Notes: generated by a model not told the origin, from the letters alone. DNA of 64,000 nucleotides from Flaveria trinervia (GCA_025506515.1 CM046451.1:42303701-42367700), one strand, 5' to 3'. Shown: positions 33,938 through 46,937, counted from the first letter of the stretch. Translations and numbers: made by a program.

Positions 33938-36008
33938 CGACCTGTATTCCTAATGCAATGGGGAAGCTTTGATGTTGTCATTGGTTGGATTGGTTAGCAA
34001 GCATCGTGCGAAATTCTATGCTTCGAGACTGTATTCGAATTCCCCTTACCCACCGGCGAACTTTGAGGTCTTTTGGGAGAAATCTCCCACAACCAAACTC
34101 ATGTTCTTGCATCAGGCCCATAAGTGCTTAGTAAAAACTACATGGCTTTCATGGCAAATGTAGTTAATACAAAAGCCAAGGTTATGGAGTTGAAAGACAT
34201 TCCTGTCGTGCGGGATTTTTCCTGAGTTTTTCCTGAGGATCTTAAGGGTTACCTCCCCTGCGAAAGTTTTAGTTCAAGATTGACTAATCCCTGTGCAAAA
34301 CCTATGGCTAAATCACCTTATCGTCTTGCACCGTCTGAAATGCAAGAACTAGCTAGTCAATTGCAAGAGTTGACCGATAAGGGTTTGATTCACCCTAGTC
34401 ATCACCATGGGGTGCACCTGTACTGTTTGTGAAGAAAAGGATGGTTCATTTCGTATGTGCATTGATTAGCGAGAAATCAACAAGCTTACTATCAAAAACT
34501 GATACCCTTTCCTCAAATCGATAATCTCTTCGATCAACTCAAGGAGCAACTCAATTCTAAAAGATCGATCTACGTTCTGGGTATCATCAACTACGTGTTC
34601 ATGATGATGACATTCCAAAAACGCTTTTTCGTACTCGATATGGACACTACGAGTTCATGGTCATGCCTTTTGGTTTGACCAATGCACCTACCGTGTTCAT
34701 GGATCTCATGAATCGAGTATGTAAACCGTATTTGGATAAGTTCGTGATCGTGTTCATTCATGACATTCTTATTTATTCCAAGATGAAAATCGATCACGAG
34801 GCGCACTTGCGACAAGTTCTTGGACTTTTGAAGAAGGAGCAATTATACGCCAAGTTTTCTAAGTGTGAATTTTTGTTGGAGGAGGTTCAATTCTTAGGGC
34901 ATGTGGTGAATAGCCAAGGAATTCACGTTGATCCTGCTAAAATTGAAGCCGTGAAAAATTGTTGTGTTCCCACAACCCCAACCAAGGTTCGTTCTTTTCT
35001 TGGTTTAGCAGGATATTACCATAGGTTCATAGCGAATTTCTCGAAGATTGCTAAACCACTAACAGTGCTAACCAAAAGAATCGACTCTTTGAATGGGGAC
35101 ACGAGCAAGAAGAGGCTTTCGAGACATTAAAACGCAAGTTGTGTAACGCTCCTATTCTCACACTTCCCAATGGAAACGATGACTTCCATGTATTGCGATG
35201 CTTCTAATCAAGGTCTTGGTTGTGTTCTCATGCAACGAGGCAAAGTTATAGCATACGCGTTGAGGCAATTGAAGGTTCATGAAGTGAACTACACGACTCA
35301 CGATCTTGAACTTGGTGCTGTGGTTTTTGCATTAAAGATTTGGCGACACTATCTATATGGGACGGAATGCATAGTCTACACCGACCATAAGAGTCTCCAA
35401 CATGTGTTCAACAAAAGGATCTCAACACGAGACAAAGACGTTAGATTGAGTTGATTAGCGACTACGACTGCGACATTCGCTATCACCCTGGAAAGGTGAA
35501 TGTTGTAGCCGACGCACTGAGTCGCAAGGTCCATAACAAGACTGTCTCGCTCCAAGAAATTCGAGATCGAAGGCAATGGTTCGATACACTAGGAGAATTT
35601 GATACCGAGATTCATGTGGATGTCAACGAGGCTACTATCATGCTTCAAAATATAAGGATCGATAGTGACCTTGAGTTATGCATTTGCGAGGCTCAACAAG
35701 CTGCACTATCTGACGAAGGGAAAGATGAAGATTTGATGCCTAACAATCAGTCACAACTGGAGACAAAACCGAATGGCATGTGTTACTTTTTTTTGAATCG
35801 ACTTTGGATTCCAAATCGTGATAACCTTCGGCACTTCATTATGAATGAAGCTCATCAAACCAGATATTCCATTCATCCTGGCTCTGATAAGATGTACATG
35901 GACCCGTGTGGTCAATATTGGTGGCCTGGAATGAAGAAGGATATCACGTCTTATGTTTCCAAGTATCTCGAGTCAAGGCCAAGCATCAACGACCAGTGGT
36001 TTACTTGA
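33938..36008 (+). pseudogene. Chromovirus E pol: protease end, RT, RNase H and integrase start
   Basis: Resumes after C1 with the end of the protease and APSEMQELASQLQEL-like text before RT. RT: RMCIDxREINKLTIK with a stop (TAG) near 34470, then FMVMPFGLTNAPTVFMDLMN. The catalytic box reads VFIHDILIYSK, so His (34759-34761) replaces the first Asp of the FxDD motif that is intact in D. Then FLGLAGYYHRFI, RNase H with YCDASNQGLGCVLMQRGKVI and YTDHKSLQHVF, integrase zinc region HPGSDKMYMD...YWWPGMKKDITSYVSKYLE with Glu where the first zinc Cys is expected. Frameshifts near 34400, 34560, 35100 and 35430. Confidence 0.8.
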
Positions 36009-37099
36009 GCAACCTGAAATCCCTATGTGGAAATGGGAACATATATCCATGGATTTCATAAGCAAGTTACCTCGTACACCTCGTGGTCATGATAATAGGT
36101 CATTAATGACCGCTTGACCAAGACAGCACATTTCATACCCATACGAGATACATACAAGGTTTCAAGGCTGGCTCGAATCTACATTGATGAAATTGTGAGT
36201 CGTCATGGCGTGCCTTTACACTTATTTTTTCCGATCGAGATGCTCGTTTCACTTCACACTTTTGCTCTTCGATGCAAGAACTCTTGGGTACTCAATTGGA
36301 TTTAAGTATGGCTTACCATCCTTAAACCAATGGTCAAACCAAACGAACAATCCAAACCCTCGAGGATCTGCTGCGTCTTTGTGTCCTTGACTTTGGTGGT
36401 GATTAGGATACGCATTTACCGCTCGCGGAATTTTCGTATAATAATAGTTATCAATCAAGTATCAAAATGGCACCATTCGAGGCTTTGTATGGTTGTAAAT
36501 GTTGATCACCGATCTGCTGGATCGACATTGGTGAAAATTTCATCACAGGTCCTGAACTTATACAAGAAATGACCGATAAAGTCTCCACAATTCACAAGAA
36601 CCTTGTAGTGGCAAGAAGTCGACAAAAGAGTTTCGGCGATAAGCGTCGTAAGCCATTGGAGTTCCAAGTTGGCGACATGGTTCTTCTTAAAGTTTCACCG
36701 TGGAAAGGTCTTGTTTGCTTTGGAAAGAAGGGTAAATTAGCTCCAAGATTTGTAGGACCTTTCAAAATCTTGAAAAGGATTGGGAAAGTAGCTTATAAAC
36801 TGGAACTACCTTCCGACCTAAATGGAGTTCATCCTGTATTCCATGTCTCAAATTTGAGAAAGTGTTTGGCCGACGAGAGTCTGCATGTTCCATTGGAAGA
36901 CATCGAGGTCGACGAGTCATTGCACTTTGTTCAGAAACCTGTTGAGATTATGGATCGCATTATGAAGAAAACGAGAACCACAACTACTCCAATCGTGAAG
37001 TATCGTTGGGAGAACAACTGTGGGGCTGAGTTCACTTGGGAGCGTGAGGATCATATGAAGGAGAGATACTCGTATTTTATTTGCCTAGTTTATTCTTAA
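36009..37099 (+). pseudogene. Chromovirus E integrase core and chromodomain
   Basis: Badly broken integrase core (MTKTAHFIPIRDTYKVSRLA, then several frames), followed by an open frame from 36569 with ARSRQKSFGDKRRKPLEF, VGDMVLLKVSPWKGL, GKLAPRFVGPFKILKRIGKVAYKLELP and VFHVSNLRKCL, and a chromodomain-like end PVEIMDRIMKKT...FTWEREDHMKERYSYF. The chromodomain in known plant chromoviruses directs insertion to heterochromatin. Confidence 0.75.
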
Positions 37100-37119
37100 T
37101 TTCGGGATGAAATTATTTT

Positions 37120-37129
37120 AAGGGGAGAC
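37120..37129 (+). promoter_or_regulatory. Polypurine tract of E
   Basis: AAGGGGAGAC directly before the 3' LTR start TGTAACATC. Confidence 0.75.
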
Positions 37130-39692
37130 TGTAACATCTTGCATTCTTGGGTTGATTAAAGTTAACCTTGTCAAGTTCTTGTATGGGCTAATTATGTCAT
37201 TTATGAAGCTTATGGGTTTGTTATGATTATTTATTTGTTGTCTTTAATTCTTTTCATGGTGCATAATAAAGATTTTGGCTAATAATAATAGCAATAATGC
37301 AAATGATATTACAAATAATATTTAATGAACATAATAATAATAATAATAATAATAAGAATAATAATAATAATAATATAATAATATAATAATAATATATTAA
37401 TAGCTAAGTATATGAGTAATAATGATTATGTTATTAATAATACTGATAATATAATAATAATAATATTGCTATTAATAATATAACTTGTAAGAATTATTAA
37501 ACTAAAAATATATAAAACTTTGATTTAAAAGTCAAGGGGCCTAGTTGTTAATTTAGAAAGCTTAATTAAGTTTGGGCATAAAATGATAAAGGATAACCGC
37601 AGGGACTAATTGGGTAATTGACTAAAAGATCTAAACCCATTTCCCCCTTCCCCCGTGTTTCCGACAACTGTCGCCGGCAGAGCTCCGGCGACTCTCCGGC
37701 CACATTATAAACCTTCGAATTTCAATCGTTTCTTAATCCAAAACCGTTGCAAATCGTTCTAGAACATGTTTCGAACTTAAATACATCAATTAATTGAGTT
37801 AAAACACCGGTTACAAAGCTCAACCGCGAGCCTAACCGAAGCTTTAACTCCATAGCCGTTCGGGCACTTAACCTTAATGATAATCAAATTAATCAACCCT
37901 AAACGATCGTCTAACGAATCCTAATCATTCACAACCTTCAATTTCACCTGAAACGCACACAAACTTCAAACTCGATCATCACTTCCATCGCGATTCTACA
38001 ACCAATCGAACTTCATCTTCTAGACTTCAAGATCTGAAATTGACAGAGGGTTTTTGCTCACCAAGATCCTTGGAAGCTTTCTGTAACGCAGATTTGATTA
38101 TTGTTGTCGTTTGCAACTTGAACTGGTCTTACACAGTCGCGACTTCAATTGTTCATTATCAATCCGTTTTCAATTCGGGTAATTTAACATACATACATGC
38201 TCGATTTTGGTTGGGGAACAAAGCCGTAACATTAATTTGATTGACAACCTTGATTTAGAGATTAATTTGAATCCAAATGAATCTAGGGTTCTTGGATTTG
38301 GGGTGTTCAATTGATTTAAGTTAAAACAATTTGGAACCATTACAAACCGCGGCTGAGAGCCTTGGTTCACTGGTCACGCACACACCCTGTAAAGCAGGAG
38401 GTCCCCGGTTTGAACCCGGGGAACCTCATGTAATCTTTTGGCCTTTTTGGCCTTTAAACTAATACTACAAAATTTCTAAAAATTTCTAAACTTGTAAAAA
38501 AGTCATTTTATAAACTTTGAGTATTTTAAAATATTTGAACATTTTCTGTAAATTGTTTATTTAAAAAGAAATGCTTTTAATTTCATTATACATTTTAAAA
38601 AGAGATATAAATAGTCCAATATTATAAAAAGTAGACTTTAGATAATGTTTTGTTCACATAAATGTTATTTCATCCAATATCTTCAAATAATTGTCTTAAA
38701 TTGAGATTACCAACTTTTATTTAATCATTATATGTATAACAAATTATTATAAATATTGTATTTTACACATATGATCTTACATAACATGTAGCAAATTTCG
38801 TTGAGTTCAATAAATGTAATTGATTCCATTTTGTTAAACATAATTATTTGACAAGCCCCATATCCCCATCGAAACCCTAGTTCGCGTTATAATATTAATC
38901 TTACAATTAAACGTTAACCTTGTAAAAATATATTTATTTTAGGTGCATTGTGAAGGACCACGTTGAAACGTTGCTTGTTATATTTTTTATTAAACATCAA
39001 TTATATACTTATTGATCATGTGAGTATTTCTATAGCCCTTTTTATATTTTTTACACTTTGGGGTGAAACATGTTACTTATAAACTTTGCACTTGTAAACA
39101 CATTTGATTCTTGTAAACTTATGGCATTTCACCTGTATGTTGTAGTTAGCTGAACTTTGTAACTACCATGTAATGTCGAATATATGTACAATCATTAACT
39201 ATTGCTAGCCTAGCAAAGTCATAGATTTGCTTGGTTGATCCAAGTACACTTAGCTAACCGTATATACTTTTAAACGTTTGAGACTTGTAAAACTTTGTCG
39301 AGGTTTGATTGTGCATTCTGTCTTACATCCCTAGTTTACTTTATTCTCTCTAATTTACAACATGAATTGCCATCTTTTATATACTTATATATTACAAACT
39401 ATGGAAATCTCACCAACATTATTGTTGACCTTTTATTTTTAACATGTTTCAGGAAATACTCAAGCTTGATTTCTACTCTTTGAAGCTTACACATCAAGGA
39501 ATGGACCTAGATAAATAAGTGAAATAAAATAACTTGTTATGTTTATTTTAATTTCTTTGAGACTTATGATTGTAATAGTACAATTAGAACTTATGTTTAA
39601 TATATATATTTGGTTATTAATAGCGTTATGTGGCTGTGAACGATCTTAACTCTCACTCCTCGATGTTTCCGCCATCAAGGTTGGGTGTGACA
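37130..39692 (+). repeat. 3' LTR of E
   Basis: 2563 bases, homologous to 16718-19286, ending GTGTGACA, followed by TCGTC. Carries the same hairpin/TATA (37670-37711) and tRNA-like sequence (38351-38427). Confidence 0.9.
38351..38427 (+). other. tRNA-like sequence in E 3' LTR
   Basis: Second copy of the sequence at 17931-18007. Its B-box reads GGTTTGAACCC (38407-38417), a C-to-T change at a CpG. Confidence 0.5.
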
Positions 39693-39697
39693 TCGTC

Positions 39698-40123
39698 CTC
39701 AACAAGTATGATCATACACTCCTCTTGTAATATGGTAGTTTTATCAATTATAAAGGAGCCTTATTTATTTATGATTGATATATCTTAATTGTCACTTTTA
39801 TTTACGGCTTCACATATTTGAGTTGTGGATTTTTGCCTTATATTATATTTATAAAGTCATGGAATTGCTCACCAACATACATGTTGACAAACATATTTTA
39901 TGCAATGCTACAGGTTGATTATCGTTGATTGAAGATTTAAAGATGTTACTTTACTTTGGACCGTTAGGTTATTAGTTAAGAACTATTTGTTTTCTTGTAT
40001 TTGTAAGAACATGTTATGAAATGAATGAGTTGATTAAATATTGTCACTTTAATAGTGTCATGTGCATTTGAACAATCTTAGTTGCGCCCAGGCATGTTCT
40101 GCCATTTTGGTCGGGGTGTAACA
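39698..40123 (+). repeat. 5' LTR of D, remaining part
   Basis: Follows the right target copy of E and ends GGGGTGTAACA, the expected LTR terminus, next to a primer-site-like sequence. The matching part of the 3' LTR is cut off by I, so this assignment is inferred from position and ends. Confidence 0.7.
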
Positions 40124-40142
40124 GATAAGTAGCAGAGCCATG
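40124..40142 (+). promoter_or_regulatory. Degraded primer-binding site of D
   Basis: GATAAGTAGCAGAGCCATG; compare GATTGGTATCAGAGCCC in E at 19287. AGCAGAGCCAT is preserved, while the first bases of the match are mutated. Confidence 0.65.
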
Positions 40143-40664
40143 ACTATAGCATAGGTGGTTAGACGTAACGACCTATTATAGTTTATGCTTTAGGGTCCCA
40201 AAACGTGTTGCCTATACGTGTTACCCTACTTGATTGTTTATTTACTCTTATTTACTTATTTATTTCATTTACCTCATGTACACACACACACATACACACT
40301 TTTATAGAAATCCAAGGTATCCTTACCTTACCTTAAAAAATAAATAAATAAATAAATAAATAAAAAAAAAAAAAAATTGAATTATGGATCTCAAAATTTG
40401 AGTTTGGGTCCCAAATTTTTCGATATTTCTCATCTCCTTAAAGCGTGACATTATAACGGGTTCGTACTAACTGGACGAGGGAAAATACCTAGATGTGAAC
40501 CTTTGGCAAAACGATTCTGAGAATCAATGGTGACTTACTTACCTCGAAGGTTCAAATCAAGGTGTTTGACCTTATAGGCCAAAGCGAAGGCGCGTTATAT
40601 GGGTTGCTAACTTTAACCAGCCACCGTAACCGTTCCGGTTACCTCCATTAATATTTTTGGATTG
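40143..40664 (+). other. Leader of D, first part
   Basis: Untranslated leader with a CA run near 40278-40300 and a TAAA repeat plus A tract at 40335-40376. No supported ORF. Ends at the F target copy GATTG (40660-40664). Confidence 0.65.
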
Positions 40665-41299
40665 TGTAACACCCGGTTATTTTTAAAAGCCAAGATAAAA
40701 GAATGAAAGCAAGAAAGGAAATAAGGTCCAAATGGAGGGACCAAAAGTGTCCAAAATGACAAAACTTTAGAAAAGTTGGTGATAAATGTGGCATGGCCGC
40801 CCATCACCTTTTCTACACCTAATTTTCGGTCATTTTAGAGAGAGAAACAAGGAAGAAGAGCACAACTCAGTTTTGAAGAAGAAGAACAGAAGAAGTCGAA
40901 TTCAAGGTAAGAATTCAAAGTTTTTATGCTTTTATGTCGGGTTTTATCCCGTTTATGTGCTTGTATGCTTATGGGTTGTGTTTGTGCTCGAGTGTGTGTT
41001 TTTGGTGTTATTTCTAGGTGTTTTGAACTCTTTGCAAGTGGGTTAAAAGGAAGAACACCCAAGTTGCACCAGGTGAGTTCTAGACCCCGATTTTTACATG
41101 TTTTAAACTATCTTTGGGGCTCAAAATGTATTAAAATGATTTTACAATGTTTATGTGAATAGCCATATGTAATGTGTATGTTGGATGTTAGTTCTAGATG
41201 GTTTGTAGGCTACTCATGTTCAGAATAGCCACATTATGCTTAGAACAGATGGGTTCGATGATTAGGATGGAAAATATCCTAGAAACATGTTTACAGAAT

Positions 41300-41645
41300 G
41301 TTCATGCGCCTAGATAAGTGTTCATACGTATGAAATTGCCTTAGAAAGAATTAAGTGTAAGCCATGCGCCTAAACAGTTACTCATGCGCCCAAAATTTAC
41401 CTTAGAAATGCTTAAGTTCTGCTCATGTGCCTGAACAGTGGCCCATGCGCCTAGAAATGTTAGTCGGATGACTAAGGGTAGGGCCATGCGCCCGAATAGT
41501 ACCCATGTGCCTAGATTGGGCTGGAATTTACTAAGTGTTCAGACGTCTAGAAATCCCCATGCGCCTGAAAGTGGCCCATGCGCCAAAGTGTTCCCCATGC
41601 GCCTGAATAGTGTCCATGCGCCTGCATAGTGCCCATGCGCCTAGG
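41300..41645 (+). repeat. CATGCGCC minisatellite in F
   Basis: About 14 copies of CCATGCGCCT or close variants, separated by 8-25 bases such as GAATAGTG, GAACAGTGG and AGAAATG; densest at 41550-41645. Confidence 0.8.
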
Positions 41646-42139
41646 ACTTAGAATATTTTTCTAATTTTTCGGGAAAATGTGTAAAGTAGGCTTTGACTTG
41701 GGAAATTCCCTGGGGACTATAGTTGACTTTTGGGGTCATATATGGTATGATGGGCATGTATGATGATGTTAATGATGATGTTGCATGATATGCATGATGT
41801 ATGTTATGTATGTATGATGCCCTGTGATGATGTATGTATGGTATGTTATGTTATGTTCCTATGATGATGAATGTTTATCTTTCCCTGGCTTTATGTGTTA
41901 TGTTAATGAATGAACCGAATGTCTTATGTAACATAAAGTGAAAGATAAAGAAAGAGGAACATGATGAATGAATGCATGCATTAACGAATGAATGAACGTA
42001 AAAAGTCTTGCAAGAAAATGTATGGAGGTTCACACCCAATGAAGGGTGTTAGCTCAATTGTGTGCGGGTTAGCTACCCCAGAAGGATGCACACTAGGGTC
42101 CAATCCTTGTGATTGACCACACGTATGGGATCTTTGTCG

Positions 42140-42390
42140 CTTGCCCCGGGTACTGGAGTCAGCTTCGTGCACAATGTTCGGGGTCTATGAAAGACCTCAG
42201 GCCCAGTAACCAGCTTTGTGCACAATGTTCGGGGTATAGCCTATGGCATTGATCCAAAATAAAACAAAAAGATGAACGGTGAATGTACTTGCCTCGGGTA
42301 CTGGAGTCAGCTTCGTGCATATTGTTCGGGGTCTATGATAGACCTCAGGCCTAGTAACCAGCTTTGTGCACAATGTTCAGGGTATTGTAC
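42140..42390 (+). repeat. 100-base direct duplication in F
   Basis: Blocks at about 42140-42240 and 42290-42390 share GGGTACTGGAGTCAGCTTCG, GACCTCAGGCC and AGTAACCAGCTTTGTGCACA. Each block has two half-copies of GTGCACAATGTTCGGGGT. Confidence 0.8.
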
Positions 42391-42714
42391 ATGTCACAAG
42401 ATGTAATGAATGAACGATGGCTAACAAATGTAATGGAAGATAATAATGATATTATCTGTATGTACGCATGATGTATGATCACGAACGAATGAAATGTATA
42501 GTATGGGCTTTGAAAAGAACTAAATATCAATTTTATGTATGTTTTATTATAAAACTAGAACTCACTGAGCAACGCTGACTTTTATACGTTTTCAGTTGGC
42601 AGGTAAACATTGTTGGGGATGGCACGAGGTGGCTGCTCAGCTCTTTTGGATGGCATCCATTTAATTAAGGCTTTTTTGATGTAATACAATGATATAATTT
42701 TGTAACCGACAAAT

Positions 42715-43688
42715 TGATAGGATCTCAGCATCTAGTTTGATCGATTCGAATGATTTTAGCAGCGGAATAGAGTACCAACTAGCACAATTCGAGCCAGAAT
42801 ACCGAAGATATAGCAATGAATAGAATTAGTTATAGAGAGAGAACGTTTCTACAAAAGGAATATTTCATTCAATCACACGCTTTGGCATGGCATTCGCAAA
42901 ATTACAATTTAGGTCATTCTTCCTTATATAAGGAAAGATGACGTAGGCTGATGTCACTTGATAGTGACATCTAACCGTTATTTAACAAACTATTGAAACA
43001 CTAAAACTACTGAAGATGTCAAGCAGCTGACATCTTCTTACAAGAAGCTAAGTGTTTACTTATTACAAAACTACTGATAAGAAACAACTGAAAGTACAAC
43101 GACTGAAGAACAAGCTCTTCAGTCGTTTTACAAAACTACTGAAAGTAAAAACATAAAACTACTGATATCATAACTACTGAAGAAGTACTCTTCAGCTGTT
43201 GTGACAAACTACTGAAACTTCAGTACTTGGTCTTCAGACTTGAACTTCAGACGTTTCATCAGCTCATGACTTCAGTAGATGTCATCAGCTGATGTCTTCA
43301 GTCTTTGTCTTCAGACTTTGTACATCAACTGTTGATCTTCAGCACTTGTGGACTCTTCAGCTGTTGTACTTCAGTACTTTGGTCTTCAGCTTCAGCACTT
43401 GTATTCTTCAGCTGTTGACCTTCAGTACTTTGGTCTTCAGCTTCAGCACTTGTGTTCTTCAGCTGTTGGACTTCAACACTTTAGTCTTTAGCTTCAGCAC
43501 TTGTGTTCTTCAGCTGTTGAGCTTCAGCACTTTAGTCTTCAGCTGTTGAAGTCTTCTGTACTTGATCTTCAGCTGTTGAAGTCTTCAGCACTTGTTGAAC
43601 TGCTGATGAAGCCGTCAGCAGTTGTTGTGCTATCATGTGGGACTTAGAGGTTTTCTGATCTTGGCTCATTGGTTCTTTTGGTCCAACA
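42715..43688 (-). repeat. 3' LTR of C2
   Basis: 974 bases; + strand TGATAGGATC...GGTCCAACA. Shares the GATGTCACT/AGTGACATC hairpin (42950-42971), the nearby ACGTCA motif and the TATA box with the 5' LTR. The U3 carries tandem CTTCAGCACTTGTGTTCTTC-type units. Confidence 0.95.
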
Positions 43689-43703
43689 AACTCCCCCTGA
43701 ACC
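43689..43703 (-). promoter_or_regulatory. Polypurine tract of C2
   Basis: GGTTCAGGGGGAGTT on the - strand, directly before the 3' LTR. Confidence 0.8.
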
Positions 43704-43906
43704 AATGCAGCCAAAACCTCTAATTGTTTTATTTTCCCACTTATTGTTGGCAGAATGGTTGGTCTTTTTCCTTCTTGATCAGTTGAGAAGATGACCCATA
43801 TAAGCACTGGCCTGGGAATGAGTCTCTGATGATTTGGTTGGCAATGTATGGATGGGAGATCTGTATTGGGGAATTGGACACTGAGCTGTTCCCCTATCCA
43901 TGAGAC

Positions 43907-46900
43907 TCACTTCCCAACTATGAGCTTGTATGATTCCCTGGTGTAGGCCTCCAAAAATACAATTTGTTCCTCCATGGTGAGCTCCTCTGCCTCACCATCA
44001 AAGAATCCTTCAGGCCCATAGTACTTAGACAGGAATTTGACATGTTTTCCATTTTTGATTACCACTGTTGTAATCTGTCTGTAAGCAAATTCATCAGGAT
44101 GATGACCTTCTAACAGTAGTGGTAACTCATCCTTTCTGATCTCATTCAGCCTCTTATACACCAACCCCTTTTTGATCATTTTGTTCTCTAGCATCTTTTT
44201 CACTTGCCCATTGTATCTCTGAGGGATATTTTTCTTTTGTATTCTGTGAGCCACCCTGGGATCAGGCCAAATTCTTACTCTTTCTTTCAATCTGTGTTGT
44301 TCTTCTTCTTCCAATTTCACTTTGATTGCATCTCTTTGTTGCTCAGGAGTTATTGCAAGAGAGAGATCTTTGGCCTTAGGCAACTGCAGAACAGCTGTGA
44401 TCGGCAGCCTATCTTCTTCATCATCATTTTCTTCTTCTTCCACAAGCCTCAACACCCTTCTCTTCTTCTGCTTAGGTGCATCATAGGCTGTTGGTTTTGA
44501 GGTGGGGGAGTTGGTTTTCAGGGTAAGGGAGTTGGTTTTGTGGGTTGTGGTTGTGGTTGTTTTGGAGAGGGAATGTTGACAGGCTGAGTTAGCATTTTGG
44601 AGGTGAGTGTGGCTTTTGAGTGTTTGGCTAGCTCAGTCCTGCTCCCTGCTCCTGCTTCATTCAAAGCTTCGACTACTAAACCCTTAGTGTATGCTTCAGA
44701 CGAACAGATCTTGGAGGTTATGGCAAAGATGCTGTCCCTGGTCCATGATTTTACTTCAATCAATGATCTCCCAAGGTATTTGCTGATAAATCTGATCATG
44801 ATCTCAAGTCTCTCTCTATCCATAGTGCTGTAGCTGGCCCATCTTTGTTGGATCTCTTCGATCTCTAATCTTCTTATTTCAGAATCCAGCTTTTCAGTGT
44901 CGAAACCTTTCCTAACAGCTGATCAATGATATTGTCCATTGATCTGCTGTGTTCAGCATCAGCCTCTTTAACCATTTCGTTCAAGTTCTTCTCTTTCTCA
45001 GCACTCTTCTTTTTCTTGTATGTGACATGAAAATCTTTTTGACTTTCATGTACTTTTTCAATTTCAGCTCCTTCTCAATCACATTCTCCTTCTCTTTTTC
45101 GGCCTCATACACACTATCCTTCTCTTTTTCCACCTCTTTATCCTTCTCTTTCTCTCTCTCCTTCTCCATCCTCTTTCTTTTAGCTTTCACTGCTGAACTC
45201 TCCCCCTTTTTGGGTGCATTGGTTGCAAGGGATTGAGTAGCAGAAAGTTGTTGGCTCAGTACATCCTCCACCAGGGGTTGTAAGACAGAAGAAAGTCTCT
45301 CATCAATAGTTTTAATAACAAATTCGGTTAGCTGTGGTGTGATGAGAGATAGGGGATTTTGAGGGATAGCATCCATTTGCTCAGGGGGGTTTTGGTCCTG
45401 AGAAATGTTGCCAGAACAGAGGCAGGTGGCTGAGAACTTTGTAGTGGCTGTGTGTTTAAGGGACCTTCAGAGGAAGGTGCCATCTGTTGGGTTGATGTGG
45501 TGGCAGATGGTCTTTCTCCCTGAGAGAGTTGGTCAAGTAGTTTTTGCAGCCTACTGACTTCCTCCTCTAGGATTATGTTCTGGGCAAGAACATCATAAAA
45601 GAAGCCCAGGTCATCATCAGCAGATGCTGAATCACCTGACCTCCTGCTTGTAGCAGGATGTACATGCACTGGGTGTAGACCAGTTGTAGCATGTGCCCCT
45701 TTTTCTTGGAACTAGGGACTTCCAGCCTCAGGACTTTGTCCTTCATCAGTTGTTGCCTCTGGTGAGGTCTTAGGAATGTTACCAGCCTCAGTCTGATCAT
45801 ATGTTGATTCAGAAGAGGTGGCAGCCTCACCAGATGTTCTGGTCTCCATATCCACACCAGGAGATAGAACATTTAAACCCCGGTGCTGTGGGTTGTCAGA
45901 AGCATGTGTATCCTCTTCCTCAATTGTTGTTGTTCTCCCCTTTGTTGGTGGTTGTAAGGGAGGAGGAGGGGCATGCAGCTGAGTCAGCACATTTGCAATC
46001 ATAATGGTTGGACTTTGGTGGGCATTTGCATGGGAAGAGGAAAAAGAAGCTGATTGCATCCGGGTAGAGGGATGCTCTTCAATGATAACCTCCTTAAGTG
46101 AGAGAGGTCTCAGTAATGTGGTTTCCCCTGAAATGGTTGCAACAGGAACCTTTTGAGAGGATACATGTGCGGCTGTTGCTGGTTGAGTCGTTAACACTAC
46201 TGGAGGGTGTGAATCAGTAGGTTTATCCTGTTTGGGTGGTATAGGAGCATCATCAGGGGACTCATCTCCCTGATTAGCTTGTGTGGGTTTGGATTTTGGC
46301 TTGGTGGGGACTTTGGATCCGGCAGTTGAAGTTGTGGGTTCCCTTTGCTTGGTTTGAGCAAACGGGCAGCTTCTTTGAGAGATTGGTTGGAGTTATGCCT
46401 GGAGTATACCTCAGCTAGAACAGCTTGTGCAGGGACTCCAAGGCCAACAAGGCCATCAGTTTGTAATTCATTTAAAATTATGGCCATCAGAAACCTAGGA
46501 TATAATAGCCATCTTTTTCCCACATGTTTCCGTGCCAGATCTTTGATTTCTAGAAACACAATTTGTGAAAAATTTAAAGGTTGGTGTTCTAGAATTGAAA
46601 ATAATACCTGTTGCCACTGGGAAGACATTTGATCCCATGAGGATGTCTTCGAGGCCAAGCAAACATTCATCATATGAAATATCAATCGTTCAGCATCAGG
46701 GAAGTTCTTCTTCAGTATGGTAGCAGCTCGAAGATTTCCGTCGTACATCAGTGTGAACGTAGGCATTAGACCAAAACTGACTTAGTGACTCTGGTAGATG
46801 GTCGGGTTTAAGAGCAGAGCAGTACTATACTGAGAATCAGCCATTAGGTCTATGGCGTGATCAAACTTTGTCCAGAAGGCCGATTTCGTCAGGTAGGCGA

Positions 46901-46937
46901 CGCAGGTATGTCGGGGTTTTAGACTCATGGTTGCCAT
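43907..46937 (-). pseudogene. Sirevirus C2 third ORF, internally deleted
   Basis: Starts ATG GCA ACC ATG at 46937 (MATMSLKPRHTC) and ends GK-stop at 43907. The N-terminal domain is broken by a frameshift and a deletion of roughly 60 codons between the FW motif and QGNLRA. The rest follows the family order: TSSWDQM, WLLYPRFLMAII, Thr/Pro-rich linker, ILEEEVSRLQKLLDQL coiled coil, Lys/Glu repeats near 45030-45220, ERLEIMIRFISKYLGRSL, Pro/Gln/Thr-rich stretch, acidic run, and a shortened C-terminal domain. Compared with A, the segments around the YTLKHTFQYQ and VSPWEILDDF motifs are missing. No signal peptide or membrane helix. Confidence 0.75.

Larger units (their letters stand above)
16718..39692 (+). 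mobile_element. Ty3/gypsy chromovirus E, inserted in D 5' LTR
   Basis: Complete element of about 10.5 kb once C1 (21458-33932) is excluded. LTRs of 2569 and 2563 bases begin TGTAACATCTTGC and end GTGTGACA, with primer site, gag, protease, RT, RNase H, integrase with chromodomain and purine tract in order. Near-matching 5-base target duplications flank it. LTR divergence looks modest by eye, consistent with E being younger than D. Confidence 0.9.
40665..42714 (+). repeat. Solo LTR F, first part
   Basis: Begins TGTAACACCCGG and continues at 55138-55292, ending CGGGGCCTTACA, with exact GATTG duplications at 40660-40664 and 55293-55297. No internal region, so F is a solo LTR of about 2.2 kb, probably Ty3/gypsy by its TGTAACACC...TTACA ends; orientation is inferred. 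The last five bases, CAAAT (42710-42714), are the left target copy of C2. Confidence 0.85.

Noticed and set aside
41438..41629. ORF across the CATGCGCC repeats
   Set aside because: The low-complexity translation follows the minisatellite; no other coding evidence.
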